Assembly (NCBI GenBank): GCA_013365365.1
Contig: JABVXU010000001.1
Span: 186,001-250,000 of the forward strand
Direction of reading: 5' to 3'
Origin: Cruorifilaria tuberocauda
Lineage: Eukaryota; Nematoda; Chromadorea; Rhabditida; Onchocercidae
Length of the DNA: 64,000 nucleotides
Of the stretch, positions 46,601 through 60,006 are shown one piece after another. The position numbers and the translations under genes were made by a program. Below the pieces are notes generated by a model, which saw nothing but the letters and a program-made list of their open reading frames with translations, had not been told where the DNA came from and made no database searches. How positions within the stretch are numbered: the stretch's first letter is position 1; each line of letters opens with the position of its first letter.

Positions 46601-49600
46601 CGAGAGTTATCCATAGCAGCTTCATCTGATTTTTCTTTCTGGACAATGAGTGAAGATTTAAAATCAGACATTACATGTCCAATATTTACCTGTAATGCAG
46701 AATAACTAATCTTTTTGAACTGACAAAATGTAAGGTAGATGGAGAAAAATTCCTCGTATAAGAAACTTTACTTTAAACATAATCACTTCCATTCGTGTCA
46801 CACTTCCAAAACTAACATAAAAGAATTTATAAAAAACAAAAGTGATTTTTCCTAAACTTGAAAAGCTCAATCTTTCCTGATTTTAGTATCTATTCGTCAT
46901 AGGATTTCAGGAAATCTCAAATGGTTGATATAAATAAAACATTCTGTAAGATGTACATCATTACATACCGAAAAATAATACAAAAATGATAAAACAAACT
47001 ATGAATATTTAAATATTCAATCTAAAATATTGAATATTTTTAAGATGTATTATTTCACAATGACAAAAACCAAAGAGAATTCATAACAACCAAATTTTTT
47101 GATACAAAAATTTTCTGCTATATATACATACGAATGTTTTTGAAGACTGAAAAGACTCCAAACACTTTTCCTAAGAAACACGACTCGGTGTTCTGTATAA
47201 TGAACGTACCTCTTGACCTCCTTTTCGCTTTATTTCTAAATCCATGTCATCAAGAAAAATTCTCGGCGATTGATCAACTGAAATCATGCATAGTGCTATT
47301 ATTATTTCTATTATTTTCATTATTATTATTATTACTCCAAAAGTTTTTGTTGCTTGATTTCACAGATAATCAGTGATGTTAGGTTGCCACTACAAGAATG
47401 AGCGGACTATATTCTAGATATGACTGATGTCATACTTTTGCCCATTTCAGGATATCATAGGAACACCCTCTATTAATCTACAGAGAGTTAGATCGCTACC
47501 ATCATTCAAGTTAGGTAAATTCACTATCTTCATCCAAATGTTATACATATCTATATGAAGAGAATTACTTAAATAAAAACTAATCTCTCCATTCACGACT
47601 TTGTAGGAAAAACAGCAAAAAAACAATAACTCTGTAATTTCTGATTCGTCAAAAAGTATTAAAAACATAAAAATGAATTGTAAATATTGAATCTTGAATT
47701 CAATGGAAGTAATATCAATGAAATGATGATTTGAAAATCTATTTTCATGCTGATAACAAATGAAAATGAATGAAAATGAAAACTACTGCTGAGTAGCAAA
47801 TCGAGGAAAAAAGTAAGCACCAGTATTTTTACAAATATCCTCGACCAAATTCTTCGATATTTTCTTCATAATTTCCTTCTGGAAGTATTTGAATAAAATG
47901 AGACCATACTTGATGTAATGTATTTCTTGGTATTGTATCTTATAAATTACTTTTTCTAGAATTTACAAAATTGAAAAATAAAGATCATCGAAAGCATTCC
48001 TGTGGCTTAACAACATATATCTTTTCAAAGTAATAATAGTAATGCAGACACAAAAATCCAATTTGATATAAAAAGTAACTAACTGTAGCAGGAACGGTAG
48101 AATAATCAGGGTCAGATGAATCTTGATGAGTGAGATCATGAACTTCTCCATCGCCCTTGGCATCGCTTATTACCGTTATACTCTTATACATTGTTACAGA
48201 CATCACTTCTTCCATTCTATAAAAATATCTCACAATGAGCAACACTGACTTCAGTCCAAAAAATTTTTTTCATATTCAACAAAGGAAAATAGCAGCTACT
48301 GTGAGCACCACAGATATTCCATATATTCAACGGTTTCAGAATGCAAGAAATGAGAAAAGTTTTACGTTACATATCAGTGGCATAGATTAATTATTTATGA
48401 AAATTAAGATTTTTTATCGATTTAATTTCTATTGATTTAATAGGTGCTATAATTCTGGACTTATCGCTATCAATTAGGTTGTCTAATTAATAGCAGTAAG
48501 CATCAAGATTACAAATAATTATATAAATACAGTAGTAAAGAGAAATGCGCAACTTAAACTAACCGAGCCATCATAATATACAAATCCTGTCCATTCTCAA
48601 GAACCAGAGGATGCACAATGTCTGGATCGAACATTAAAGCATTAGGTGTCACCAATAAAGTACCTGTCACTGTTCCATTCATCTCAGTCATCTGTTTTAC
48701 CTTCAAATGAAATACAGTTGAACCATATAAAAAGTAGAAAAAAGAAGCGAATAAACAATTAAGAATAACAAATTCACTACTGCTGGTATTTCTATTGACC
48801 TACTACTGACCTTCGTATTTCCATTATGTAAACGTTCTTTTTGTCTCGCAAAACGAATTAAAAACATATATGCTTCATGATTAATTGTTCAGAATAAAAA
48901 CATTTTTAATCAATGATTAAAAATCTTTCTCCAGAAAGCGCTATTTCCGCTCACCACTACATCACCGTCTACAAAACAAATTCTTTTTGTAAAAATGATT
49001 TCCTTGCATACCTTTAGCTTAATGAATCTCTTCGTACAATCCGTATCCGCTTCTTCTATTTCAAAATCGGCTTTCTTTGGATATATTTCAGATACATTAT
49101 GTTTACCCACTTCAGTTTTTGAAAGATCCGATATCGCTGTAGCACCACTATATACCTGAACTGCCATTCCAGGTCCACGTCGAATTCTAGCTTCCTCTGC
49201 AAAATTATATGAAATGAATTAAATATGTTGTCCTTTTACTTACTTTCAAATTATGAACATCTTCATTTGATATTGCAGTAAACAGTTTAAATGAATGAAA
49301 GAGTTTGACATATAGAGTTAATAAAAAAAGATACTATCCCTTTTCATTTTGTATAAATAAATGCGTGAAATAATAGTTCACTGATTTGGTTTAGAAGAGA
49401 TTAAAATGCTAATGCAAATTACAATAGTTACTATCTTCTTTAATAATCTTTCAGCAACTGCCAATCGCTAGGTGATCCAATAAATAAATTCTTTGCAAAG
49501 AATAAAATAATCAAACACTAATTTTGTATCAAGAACATATTCTGCATCATGAGTATAAAAAAAAAATTCCTCTCAAAATAACCAAACTTCCAGTTTCCTA

Positions 49601-50550
49601 ACAATGAAGTACGAAAGCATAATGCACGTGCATCATAAAAGCAATTCTATTTCGGAATGGAATATAACATGAGTGAATTCTCCTGAACTATTTGTGGTTC
49701 AAGAGAATTTGTGGGTTGCAGAAATCAACACTATTTAAATTTCGAAAAACGTATATGTGCGTTATTGAAAAAAGCCTAACACAAAAAAAGATATATTTAA
49801 ATTAGGGAAAACGATAGAACAATTAAAGTTGAAAATAATAGATGCTTGTCGAATAGAAACATCATACTTCCGTAAAGAACTGAAACCCGACATTAGTTTT
49901 ACTGAATTCGATTTAAAAATCGGTTCAGGGCTATTTAACGAGATCAAATTACTTTCATTTAATCACTATGTCACACATTAATTTTGCTAACCGTTTGAAT
50001 AAACATGGCTGTCGGAAGCTATTGTAGCCTGATTTGTGGCGCGGCGATTTCCGAAACTAACATCATCATTCTCATCTATCGGGCAAGGCACAAGAAGCTT
50101 TTGTCCAGGGAATACCTTCAGCATTATATTATCATCTCACCAATTAATAAAAAACTCTGCACATTTATATAAAAACATCAAAGAAAACTACATAATGTTA
50201 TACATAGCAATCGATACAATCATTTCATTTCTCAAAAAAGAATAAAGCTGGAGAACATAAATTGTCCTAGTTAAAACAAACTACTTTATTCAAGTTGGAT
50301 ACAAAACAAATCGAATGCGCGCTAATATAGTGTTAAATGATTCTTAATTCTTGTGAGTGAATTTAATTGATATGGTGCTTAATATTAAAATTATCCCTAA
50401 ATATTCAAAACGATGATGTTAACGTTGAAAAAATATTAAATTCACCATTCGCGTTGCGAGTCGATTCATCTTCATCAGATCACCAACAGTACAATCATGT
50501 ATGGCAGCAATTCGTTCAATTGAGTCTGATTGCGCTACCGTATATTCCAT
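30529..50550 (-). CDS. lmd-3: LysM-TLDc protein, OXR1/NCOA7/LMD-3 family, long isoform
   Basis: Orthologue of OXR1/NCOA7 and C. elegans LMD-3; TLDc proteins protect against oxidative stress and regulate the V-ATPase. Exons 5' to 3': 50550-50446, 50115-49992, 49196-49012, 48700-48564, 48216-48084, (47749-47500, candidate), 47277-47210, 46689-46566, 46423-46384, 46238-46131, 45935-45814, 45391-45237, 44675-44572, 44048-43951, 43659-43508, 43310-43199, 31799-31624, 31513-31419, 31145-30969, 30757-30529 (stop). Domains in order: LysM (EYTVAQSDSIERIAA ... VFPGQKLLVPC), GRAM-like strand GTVTGTLLVTPNALMFDP then MEEVMSVTMYKSI, a Ser/Ala-rich linker, coiled coil (44572-44675), ARQEFWFAIPKHKVDAIYHF (NCOA7-like), and TLDc in the last four exons (RAAGYPW, FFGTGDSCFLY, DSLSIGASGGHYGLWLD). 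The 47749-47500 exon is needed to bridge phase 0 to phase 1; with it the model is 897 aa. The ATG at 50550 follows TTTTATAG, so it may be a trans-splice start or an internal exon. Confidence 0.87.
31800..33798 (-). other. Intron common to both TLDc isoforms
   Basis: A-rich on the plus strand (T-rich on the transcribed sense), with no ORF of note and no repeat recognised. It separates the short-isoform first exon from the shared TLDc exons. Confidence 0.5.
34975..34998 (-). promoter_or_regulatory. Possible TATA box for the short TLDc isoform
   Basis: On the minus strand the sequence reads CTCTATATAAATACGC, a good TATA-box match, about 310 nt upstream of the short-isoform ATG. It is a single motif in A+T-rich DNA, so support is weak; its value comes from lying just upstream of an internal first exon. 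Confidence 0.35.
38384..38422. repeat. Perfect 19-bp inverted repeat, 1-nt spacer
   Basis: TGTAACCTATACCACCTGC (38384-38402) is followed by a single A and its exact reverse complement (38404-38422). It is conspicuously richer in G+C than the surrounding intron. Such a nearly loop-less palindrome may be a transposon-end remnant, a protein-binding palindrome or an assembly fold-back artefact. Confidence 0.92.
42555..42745 (-). promoter_or_regulatory. G+C-richer island, possible alternative promoter/5' exon
   Basis: An island with CpG dinucleotides (for example GTCGCCAGTTCGGCGACAG on the minus strand, itself an inverted repeat GTCGCC/GGCGAC) in an otherwise A+T-rich intron. It carries donor-like GCGCG|GTAGGA and AAGAG|GTAGTT at its downstream edge but no long ORF. 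It may be an untranslated first exon of another TLDc isoform. Confidence 0.3.
47296..47335. repeat. (TTA)n-rich simple repeat
   Basis: An interrupted TTA/TTC trinucleotide run next to exon 47277-47210 of the LysM-TLDc gene, on the side upstream of that exon's acceptor. Confidence 0.7.
47500..47749 (-). CDS. Candidate bridging exon of the LysM-TLDc gene
   Basis: Exon 48216-48084 ends in phase 0 and exon 47277-47210 needs phase 1. In the 0.8-kb gap one open stretch, 47749 (after GTTATCAG) to 47500 (before GTAGCG), runs 83 codons without a stop and converts phase 0 to 1 exactly. Its translation is hydrophobic and Asn/Phe/Ile-rich (containing FDESEITELLFF and VVNGEISFYLSN), with no recognised homology. 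A 16-nt microexon at about 47417-47432 is an alternative solution. Confidence 0.3.
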
Positions 50551-53321
50551 CTATAAAAGAGAAATAGAATGCTCATATGAAATTTACCCTGGAAATCTTG
50601 AATGACATATACTTGAAAAAGTTATTTTCAAACTGCTATTTTGTTAAAGTAATCGGAAATTTCTAAAAGCAAAACATAATCTTTGTAGCCCAAAATAAAA
50701 ATTCAACTTCGTTTTGGATAAAACAGACTAGTTTAGCTGTAAAAATACTAACTCATGTAAAATGTCGATTGTTACATTCATAACGATATAATATAAGAAT
50801 AGAGAATTAATACATGACAATGACAAGTCAATACCGACCTATTTGAGATTACACGACATTAGATGTAAATATGTTAAGAGTACTGAAACGAAAATTGAAA
50901 GAAAATGTAATACTTTTCTACGCGCCTGAATGTTTAAACTGCTAAAAAAAATAAATGCTCAAAAAATGATTTGTTTTCAACTTTTAAAATAATTTTCGTT
51001 GCAACAATAACGACAGAAAAAAGAGAAGAAGAGGAAAGCTTCAGTTTATTCCACAAAAACTGGATGAAATTAAGACTTGAACTTCCTCAACAATTACAAG
51101 TCTACCGAGTGGACCAAAGATACGATTCCTAATCTTCAGCTGTAAACAATGACTTGACTATGTTATATATATATCGAAGTATGCAGAATTTGTTTTAATC
51201 AAAAAATATTCGGCATAAAAACTAACTTGCAGTCTTAGTACCCTTCAAAATACGAAATTCCTTGATTTTAGAAGAAGTCGTCATAACTGAAAAAAAAATT
51301 TCGAAATCAATCACAAATCTAATTACGCTTTTAAATATCACTAAAGGCATCAAAAACTAAACCACGAATTTTTTTGTCCGATTAGAACATGACTCGCTGA
51401 AAGAATATATGACTTTAATATTTAGTAAAAGATAAATTAATACTTCAAGCCTCCAAACGTCCACTATGATAATGAAAACGATGTTTCACAGAAATGAGAA
51501 AAACAAGATGAAGCAAATTAGAAAAAATCGTCATCAATTCTAACAAATATAAGGAAGTGAAATTTTTATTCTTTACACATGAAGAAGCAAAAGCTGAATG
51601 AAAATAATGAAAAAACAGTGCAATGAGCTTGAAGATCAACGGATTCAATGCCGTTATTAGCGTTTAATTGACGCTTAACTTCACGTGCAAAAAAAGAAAA
51701 AAATCTATTTACAATAGATAAATTGCTAAGGAATAAATTTTGTTATCAATATTGCTACTCAAAATTGATAGGTGAATAATAATGCAAACAGGTATTGAAC
51801 TACTTAGAATATTTAGTAAGTGCTGATCAATACAATAATAAACATAATGATGATATCAAATTTACTTAAAAATCCACAAATTTGAAATTTCTGGAAAACT
51901 CTGCACTTGCATTGTGACAAAAACTGGAAAAAAGACTTATGCAAACAGATATAAAAATACTATTAAGACAGTAGAATATCATCAGTGTTATTTGCAATAA
52001 AGCATTGTTCATTGTTCACGCAATAAAATCTCATGTTAATTTTAAGACAAAATTTGAGGAAACAGCGAAGTTTTAAATCATGAAAAGCTTAGTTTTAAGA
52101 AAATAAAGCAGAATGAAAAGTACAATTGCAGAAACAAAATTAATTGCTTAAGCGAATAAATAGAGAATTAATAGGCGTTATTCATTGAAAACCAATGAGA
52201 ACACATTGTTATTAAACAAACAATAGATCAATGCAAAACACACTGATCCATTTTGAATATCTCATATATGTTTTAAATGAATAAAATCACATAAATATAT
52301 CATTTTACGCTGAAATCTGAAAAATGAACAAAAGATATACTGAACCGCAGGTGCGTAACTTAAATTTTAGAACTGCCGATGAAGATACCATCCATCACTT
52401 CTGACAAAAATAATAAGAGCAGAAACTATTATCACGCAGACTCAGATAGAATTCGCACTATTTTTATAGTGAATAATTTTCAAAATAGAGATCAATTACG
52501 ATCGTTTTAACATTGACTGTGTGATGACACTCAATGAGTCCACTATTGTTTGATTCACGGAAAAAATCAGGATCACAACATACGTCTTAACATTTGCAAT
52601 ATCTATTTAGGAATTTTTGATATCTAAGGAAGTACTCATGTAAATCTAAATTTTCGACTGAAATCAATCGAATTTAACTATCTACCTATTCGTTAGTATA
52701 CGAATGTTTTGCCGTTGTGTTGACGTGAAAGCATCAGATGAAAACAGTAATTCAAGTAACTCAACAAAATTAAAAATCAAAAAACTTTAATCTACTGCCA
52801 AATTTTTTACTCCGTTCAAATTACCATCCCTTACTTCCTTCCAAATTACTACAATACTTAATTAACATATTGCCAAAAATTCGTATTTTTAGCAAAAAAA
52901 AATGATCGGACTTGGAGCCTCTACATATTATGCGCTTTACTTAGATTTGTTTAAACATTATGCAAAAATAATCGCATACTATCATACTTTTCTTCATGTC
53001 GAAATTGCTGAGTTCTTGGAACAGCAGCATGAGTTATCAAATGCAGAAAAGTTTCCCTATGGAAATAGATTTTTTTGGGGATAACAACTAAAGATTAATA
53101 ATTTATTTTCAATTATCTTTCATAAAATGTAAAAAAAAGATAATAACGCTTTTTGGTTTTAAAAATTAAAATTCCAAAATTTTCTGCAAATCAACTTTTA
53201 GAACTTTCAACACGAAAAGTAAGAACTCTATATGAGCAGACATAAAAAATGCTTACTAAAGAATATTAAGTACGCTTGTTGAAGTAATAGAAAAACCAGC
53301 AAAAGTTAGGCTTAGATAATT

Positions 53322-53373
53322 ATTATGAAAAGCGCAAAAAAATCTATTATGATTACGAAAAGCGCAAAAAAAT
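53322..53373. repeat. Short tandem direct repeat
   Basis: Two copies of a 22-bp unit containing GAAAAGCGCAAAAAAAT, at about 53322-53343 and 53352-53373, differing at one position; period 30 bp. Confidence 0.7.
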
Positions 53374-55849
53374 TTTTTTCGAACAGCATTCCATGTAACT
53401 AATATGCGATAGGACTGAAATTTGAACATCTTAAACACCAACAGTCTTTTTCAAACGAATCTATTCTGGCAATAAATGGGAGGAGAAATGCATTCTGCCA
53501 AGAATTATAGAGTAAATTAAACATAAGGCAAAATTATTTTTATGATGTTGGCGAATAGAAGTTTCACATATGTTTAAATATTAACACAGATAAAAGTAAA
53601 CAGCTCTAGATATATATACAAGAATATGGCTGAAATAATCATTCAGATATGCTAAAGCTTTTCCAAATAACTTCCGAATTATTTTCTTAAAATTATCACT
53701 CTAAGTTCATAATCGTAAACCAATCCAGAAAAAAAATTCAATAAAATAGCACATAATGATACTCACTGTAGAGTGTAACCTTGAAAAATGAACCCTGAGA
53801 ATGAATGCTCCAGTCATATATATATCGATTATTTTAATTATGGCCAAGTAGCAAACACCTCTGAACTAAGTGTTAATTGATTATCGTAGCCAGAATGTGT
53901 TACGCAGTCCGCTCAAAAACTCATAATAAAAACTTTATTCAAACAAAATAAAGGAAAAATCAGTTTCAGCATAATAAGCACCAGTAATTAGCCTCATGTT
54001 ATAAAAATTACACTATGCTTATACCGATGCGCTAAACAAGGCATGTCAATAACTAAATCTAATTGCTTATATAAAGTGGAAAAACTTGAATCCTTATGCA
54101 TTTATAAAATTATATTAAGATGCATAGCATCCACAAAAGTATATAAAATCACAGATCAGCATTTACGGCTATTTTATTTCTTGTCTTTCGGCTTGATTAT
54201 TGAATATATTATAACCAATGATCATGACAAAAAAACATTTTAGAATGATATATTCGAGCTGACTTTGGTTTTTACAAAAATTACTGTCTAAATATCTGTT
54301 ACTAATGTCTTTCAAATCGCGAAATCTTTTGAATATCAGCAACTGAAATTTCTAGATGAAGAACAATAACCTTTTCGTTTCAAATAATCACGATCGAATG
54401 TATGTGACTTTGGATTCACATTACAAATGAGTTTTTGAACCGTTGTCTAATCTGACATTTTAACATCAATGCAGTGGAAATATTATTAATTACTTAGCAA
54501 TTAATGATCACTTTTTCAGAAGGGGATCATGGGAAATACTGTAAAAACAAAAAGCTGTTTGTTAGTGACAGCATCAAACTTCATTAATTCATCTCATTTA
54601 AATATTTCTCAATGACAAGGAATTTATTCATAGAAATATTCAAAAAAAAAAGAAAAAAAAAATCAAATGATGTGAAATATGAAACTTGCTGTTAGATATT
54701 ATATTTCTACATCAAAAAGACTATCACCTCATCTAAATCCTCATCAAAAAGTTTTTCAACAAAAAATGAAGCAAAGTGCTGTAACTTTGTCGCACGTGAC
54801 TACTACTTCAAATTCTACAACAGTTTGTTCATGCATAATCAAGCAGCAACATTTTCTTCTTTTTTCGTTTTCTTCTTAATAAGACAAAAAAGCAAAATAA
54901 TACAAAATACAAAAGCTGAACATATTCAACTCATGCCTAAGCATGGATGCATTATAAGTATAGAATCAGTCAATAAACCTTAACTGAATCCATTTTTTTG
55001 CTTTTAAGCAAATTAAAATTAGCATTTTTCATAATTTTATTAAAAAACTGTAAAAAATAAAAGTAAAGAATCCCAAAAAAGCATTTCAATACTGCTGCTC
55101 CTACTTCAAATACCTAAGAATATTCAATCAGATTCGAAATTTTATCACAAGCACCACTTATCATTAAAAATTGATTTGAATATTAATAAATATCTATCTA
55201 AAAATAAGAAAATGTATCTTCCAACAAAGGATAAATAATCATCTACAACATAGTCAATTTTCCCTAAAGAGAAGTAAAAACAATCTGAGATTCAAAAAAG
55301 AGAAAACTAATATACTGTTATTGCACACATATTTTTACCTGCAAAGCTTTTTAAACTAATCAATTAAATTTAATGGTTTTAACAGAAATCCAAAAAGTAA
55401 CGCAGCAGTTTTTTGAATCGCCACATTCGGAGTGTAACTATTATACAGAAACGAAAACTCACAACTGCAGTTCCGCATTAGAATAGAGTTTTCGTATTTT
55501 ACTGTTTAAAATCAAAATTTGAATAAGAGATTTAAATGTTTTATAGATCTTCATCTAACTTGAAGAAAATTTTTAAATCCGTAAATAGAACCGATTCTCG
55601 TATTCCTCTTAAAATTGAAGTTTCAATAATTTTTTCCATGAAAACAAGAGCAATTAGCCATTAACTACTGACCGCTGAAATTTCTCCTTTCCTACTCAAT
55701 TTTGGCTCATGCAATTCCGATTTTTAGTTTAAGTTATGACTCATTATCTATTAACTCAATTGTAATCCCACATTCTGATCATTCTTACATTATATTGAAA
55801 TGAAGAAAATCACCAAAAGAGTTTCTGAATCCATTCGCTTCACGCAAGT

Positions 55850-56060
55850 AAATCATTCACGTAGCACAGCGGCAAGCCTTGCAGAAACAGCCGTCCATTG
55901 CTCTTGTCGTTTTCCTCGTTGAATTCTGCAACGAATACCTCTCATCTCAACAAACAAGACAAGCGACACCAAAACAACTTCCTAACGATCAATCTCAACT
56001 TCCAAATCCGATAACAACCTGGATAACGTGAGGCGGTCTGCGGCACCTCTGCGTCTCGAT
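55850..56060 (-). promoter_or_regulatory. G+C-richer island, possible TSS or 5' exon of the LysM-TLDc gene
   Basis: About 200 bp with clearly more G, C and CpG than its neighbours. On the minus strand an acceptor CGTTGCAG at 55926 and donor TAC|GTGAAT at 55860 delimit a 65-nt stretch (EFNEENDKSNGRL frame) that would end in phase 0, as the LysM exon needs. There is also a 30-codon ATG ORF from 55945 in another frame. The plus-strand A-richness seen over the gene fades near here, which fits a transcription start. Confidence 0.35.
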
Positions 56061-58162
56061 ATGCAACTATTTCAACCCTGTACAGCATGAAAGTTATTGC
56101 AATGTTTGAATTCAGACAAGACGAGTTGACATGAATAATATATGGAAGCTTACAATACATCACCAATTACACTACGCTGATATCTCAACATCAAAATTTT
56201 GTCACTTAGGAAGTGAGACCGATAGCGTGGATATATTTTTGAGCAATAACTATTGCAAAATAGCTGAAGGGATTAAATAAATTAAGATTTGAGTTGAAAT
56301 AATTCTAGTCAAGATCAGAAAAGCATAAGAAATTAATTAGAGCCGGGATAAAAAGTTAATACTCAAAATAAAATGAGTAAAGAATGAACATTCAGTAAAT
56401 CTGACTTGCGGCACGGAAAATTTATCATATCCGTTTCTTTCTGTACATTGCCTTGGAACATTTTCTGCACATTACTTTTGAGCATTTTTTCTTGCAGGCT
56501 TTTAAAGGTTTCAAAAATTTCCAGAATTGGAAAACGCAATAAGCAGTTTTGTGTTGAATGATTGCTTGTAGTCATGCAATTCGAAATTTTTCTTATTAGA
56601 TTTCATAATCACTTGTTTCGAAAATTTATTATTGACGATAAATATTTTAAATTCGTTCTCATTTCACAGTGATAAAATAACTTGGGAAAAAATAGATATG
56701 TATACTCCTTTCAACATAATTTAGTTTTTTATTCAGTTTTTGTATCTTTTCATCAGCTGAGAGAATTTATTTTATTTGGAAATTTCACGAAGATATTTGA
56801 TTGTGCTACAATAATGACAAAAAATAATTTTACAATTTTTCGCTCTTATATGAATCAATGACAGTTACTGGAAAGATGCGATGAATTCTAGAATAGAGTT
56901 GAGTGAGAAGAAAATTCTATTTTGATGAATCTCTATAAAGTGATGATCAAAAATACAATTATGAGGGAGATGAAAAAAAGAGTAAAATTGTAATTCTAAA
57001 TGTTTCATAAAAATGATAAGTCTGATAATTCTTTTTTGAATGGCGCTCATTTCCTCATCTAATTTTCGTAGCCATGCAAGGTATAGCGAGCCGAAAAAGA
57101 ATTTTGTACCAAAATATCACTACATCGCTTTCGTAATAATTTTAATTAAAACCTTTTCATCGAAACTTCTTTGAAATTTGTTTTCAAAAGTTATTACAAA
57201 ACACAGCAAGTACCAAAAAATATTGAATTGATAAGAGCTCTGGTTTAAAGAAAGAATGGAAATATCAAAGTTGAGTGAGAAAATATTTATTTAGACGAAC
57301 AGTGGAAGGACATTGAAAGAACATTGCAATGGAATGATCACTTTCAATTTCAATGCGACTTTCATAATTAATTCAGAAAAATTTCAGTCGAATTGGCGCA
57401 TTTCAAATTGTAAACTGAATTTGTTATTCAACGGAGAACTTTGTCCACAGATGTCCATCTTTTCATTTATATGCCAATACGTCCATCTTACACCGATAAG
57501 AAAATCCGGTTCTTTAATTTTCCCTCAAGAAATAACGACAGTAGCAAAAAGTACAATAATAGTGGCAATATAAGAAAGTTCGTGGATATATAAATCGCTG
57601 ACAATAAGACTTTTTGCACTTTACAAGGTGAAAGTTGTTTATACTTTTAAAACTGCATATTTGTAGATTGATTTTACAAATTTCTGGATAGATACTATTA
57701 AAAATATCATCAAATGATTAAATTAAAATTTTATTATACAATTTTACTATATAAACCCCCACCGATATTATCTCAAGTTTTATATTCATCGATAAAAAAT
57801 TTTTGAGCATTTTGGTGAATTTATTAAATTAAAAATGTTCAATATTATTATACTATATATATAGTGAGAATCAGTAATTCACTAATCAGTAATGAATATA
57901 CGCTGCCAGGAATGCCTACATTTCATTATTCCCGTAAATCGCATATTAGTGAAACGCTACGAGTTCAAAAAAAAATAAAATTCCTAAATTCTGATAATTT
58001 AATTTAGACATTCTAAAAGATCATCTCTTCTACTGCTAACTATGATTGAAAATATTAAATCCGCTACAATATTATTATACTAAACTGTTGATATAATGCC
58101 AGGCGAGTTAACTATTAATCAATACAATAAACTTTAAATAACATAACACCACAATTACTTAT

Positions 58163-58221
58163 ACTTTAGTACTTTTTTCTTGATATAAATTAACTTTAGT
58201 ACTTTTTCTTGATATAAATTT
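58163..58221. repeat. Tandem duplication of about 30 bp
   Basis: Two adjacent copies beginning ACTTTAGTACTTTTT, each continuing CTTGATATAAATT; the second copy has one T fewer in the T-run. A simple local duplication. Confidence 0.85.
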
Positions 58222-59865
58222 TATGGTTGTATATCTAAGGAATGATAGAGAAGGACAGCAAAACGGATCATTTGAAGTATTCCTTACTTTCTTTTTTCCT
58301 CGATTTCTGTCTTCGTAAACTTTGACCTATAATAAAACCAACAGGATGAATTAATATTCATAATAATAAGTTTGTTGAAAATCAATCGATGCAAGATATT
58401 CTCAACTGATTATTCAAAAACAATGACTTTTATTAATGTGTCTTTCCATCCACAGCGTAACCAAAACTCATACTTGTATGTATATACGAAACATCTAATT
58501 CAAATTTAATTTTAAGAAATCGAAAACTGAAGTGTTGTGCAATTTAGAAACGCAGAACCATATCATAAATTCTTAAGAAACAAATTAATTGATCAGAAGA
58601 GTCAGCTAGTAAATCAACTAAGTCAGTTTCATATGGAAATTAGCTTCTCTTATCCAGGCTAAGTTTTAACAAAAGCTCATTCTATCTGATCTAAATTAGT
58701 ATTCGGGAGACATAACTTCTTCACAAACTGGAAATTTTTACGCTACTTAGCTGGAAGAAAGATCAAATAATCGTTGGAATGAATTCTAAACATTGTTACT
58801 ATTTCGAGTTTCTAAACAAGTAGGAAAAGAAGTATGATGTCAACGATGGAAATAAAGGAAACAGATATTTTAGAATACATTAATATAAAAATTGGAATAG
58901 TAATATAAACTTCAAAGTATGATTTTTTTTTGCTCAAACTTCAACTTAACTGAGGAATTTTAAAAAATTCTTAATCATACAACTATATTATTGTTGGATA
59001 TGAAAAATAAATTTTTTTTTTGTAATGTCTTACATACTATTTCAAGTTAAATAGTTTCACTGCAGTGATTCACAGTACGTAAGAAAATTCTTATTGATTT
59101 CTTGTAAAATCACATGTAACATTTAATTAAAATCAATTCAGGTTTATAAGGAATCCATTAGCTGCTACCTATTATGACAAGCAACTGAAGTTAAAAATAT
59201 AATCGGAAATTTTAAAATCTATTAAATTTTTGGTTTTTAACATATTTAAAGAGGGGTTCATTTATAGCAAAGATACGTGAAAGTGTGAGTATCAAGAGAC
59301 TAAACAAAATCACCAATATTGATATCGAAGCAATCGGTATCTTTTATGCATGTTCATTCTCAGCTGGAAATTGAAGTGATCACTTTGACATTCCGCTAAA
59401 AGAAGCCTCTTGCTGAGCATCGATCATCGACAACAATCTTCGATCATTATTGCTCTTAAACATTTTCATGTGCGTTCACATTTAAAAAGAAATTCGATCT
59501 TTCGAATATAAGTGACAACAAATTGTTTGGAATCTGACAGAATCTAAATTTCAGAATTGGATGATAAATAGTAAAGGTGTGAGGTGAATGAAATCATTAA
59601 GTTAATAGTGATTAAAAAGAAGCTTTAGTAATACCATTTAGTAACAAGCAACCTCTCATATCGCCTTATGTTATAAAAACTTAGCATTTTTAAAAGTACG
59701 TTTAATTCCGTATACTTTTATTTAAACAAACTATTTAAATTTTTTACGCATTTCTACATTTTAAATCATTTTATTCATCATTCGTACTATTTTTAACTAT
59801 AATATGAAATTCATTTCCGATTATAGATAAAAGTTTATATCTAAGATAGTTCAGCTCCAACATTT

Positions 59866-59910
59866 CTTCTCTCTCTCTCTCTCCCTCTCTCTCCTTTTCT
59901 CTCTCGTTCC
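59866..59910. repeat. (CT)n microsatellite
   Basis: An interrupted TC/CT dinucleotide tract of about 45 bp with CCCTC and CCTTTT interruptions. Likely polymorphic. Confidence 0.85.
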
Positions 59911-60006
59911 TGCCCTTTCTTTAATATAATAAATGGTATTTCTGCTAATGAACAATCACTCACTCATAAATAATATAATTTAAATATATAAATCTGCAGT
60001 AATTAC

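Noticed and set aside
52902..53084. 60-codon plus-strand ATG ORF with a protein-like sequence
   Set aside because: No recognised family, no splice partners; length is within what chance allows over 64 kb. Worth only a database search.
57313..57573. 86-codon plus-strand ATG ORF
   Set aside because: Phe/Asn/Ile-rich without any motif; no splice context, and composition matches neighbouring noncoding DNA.
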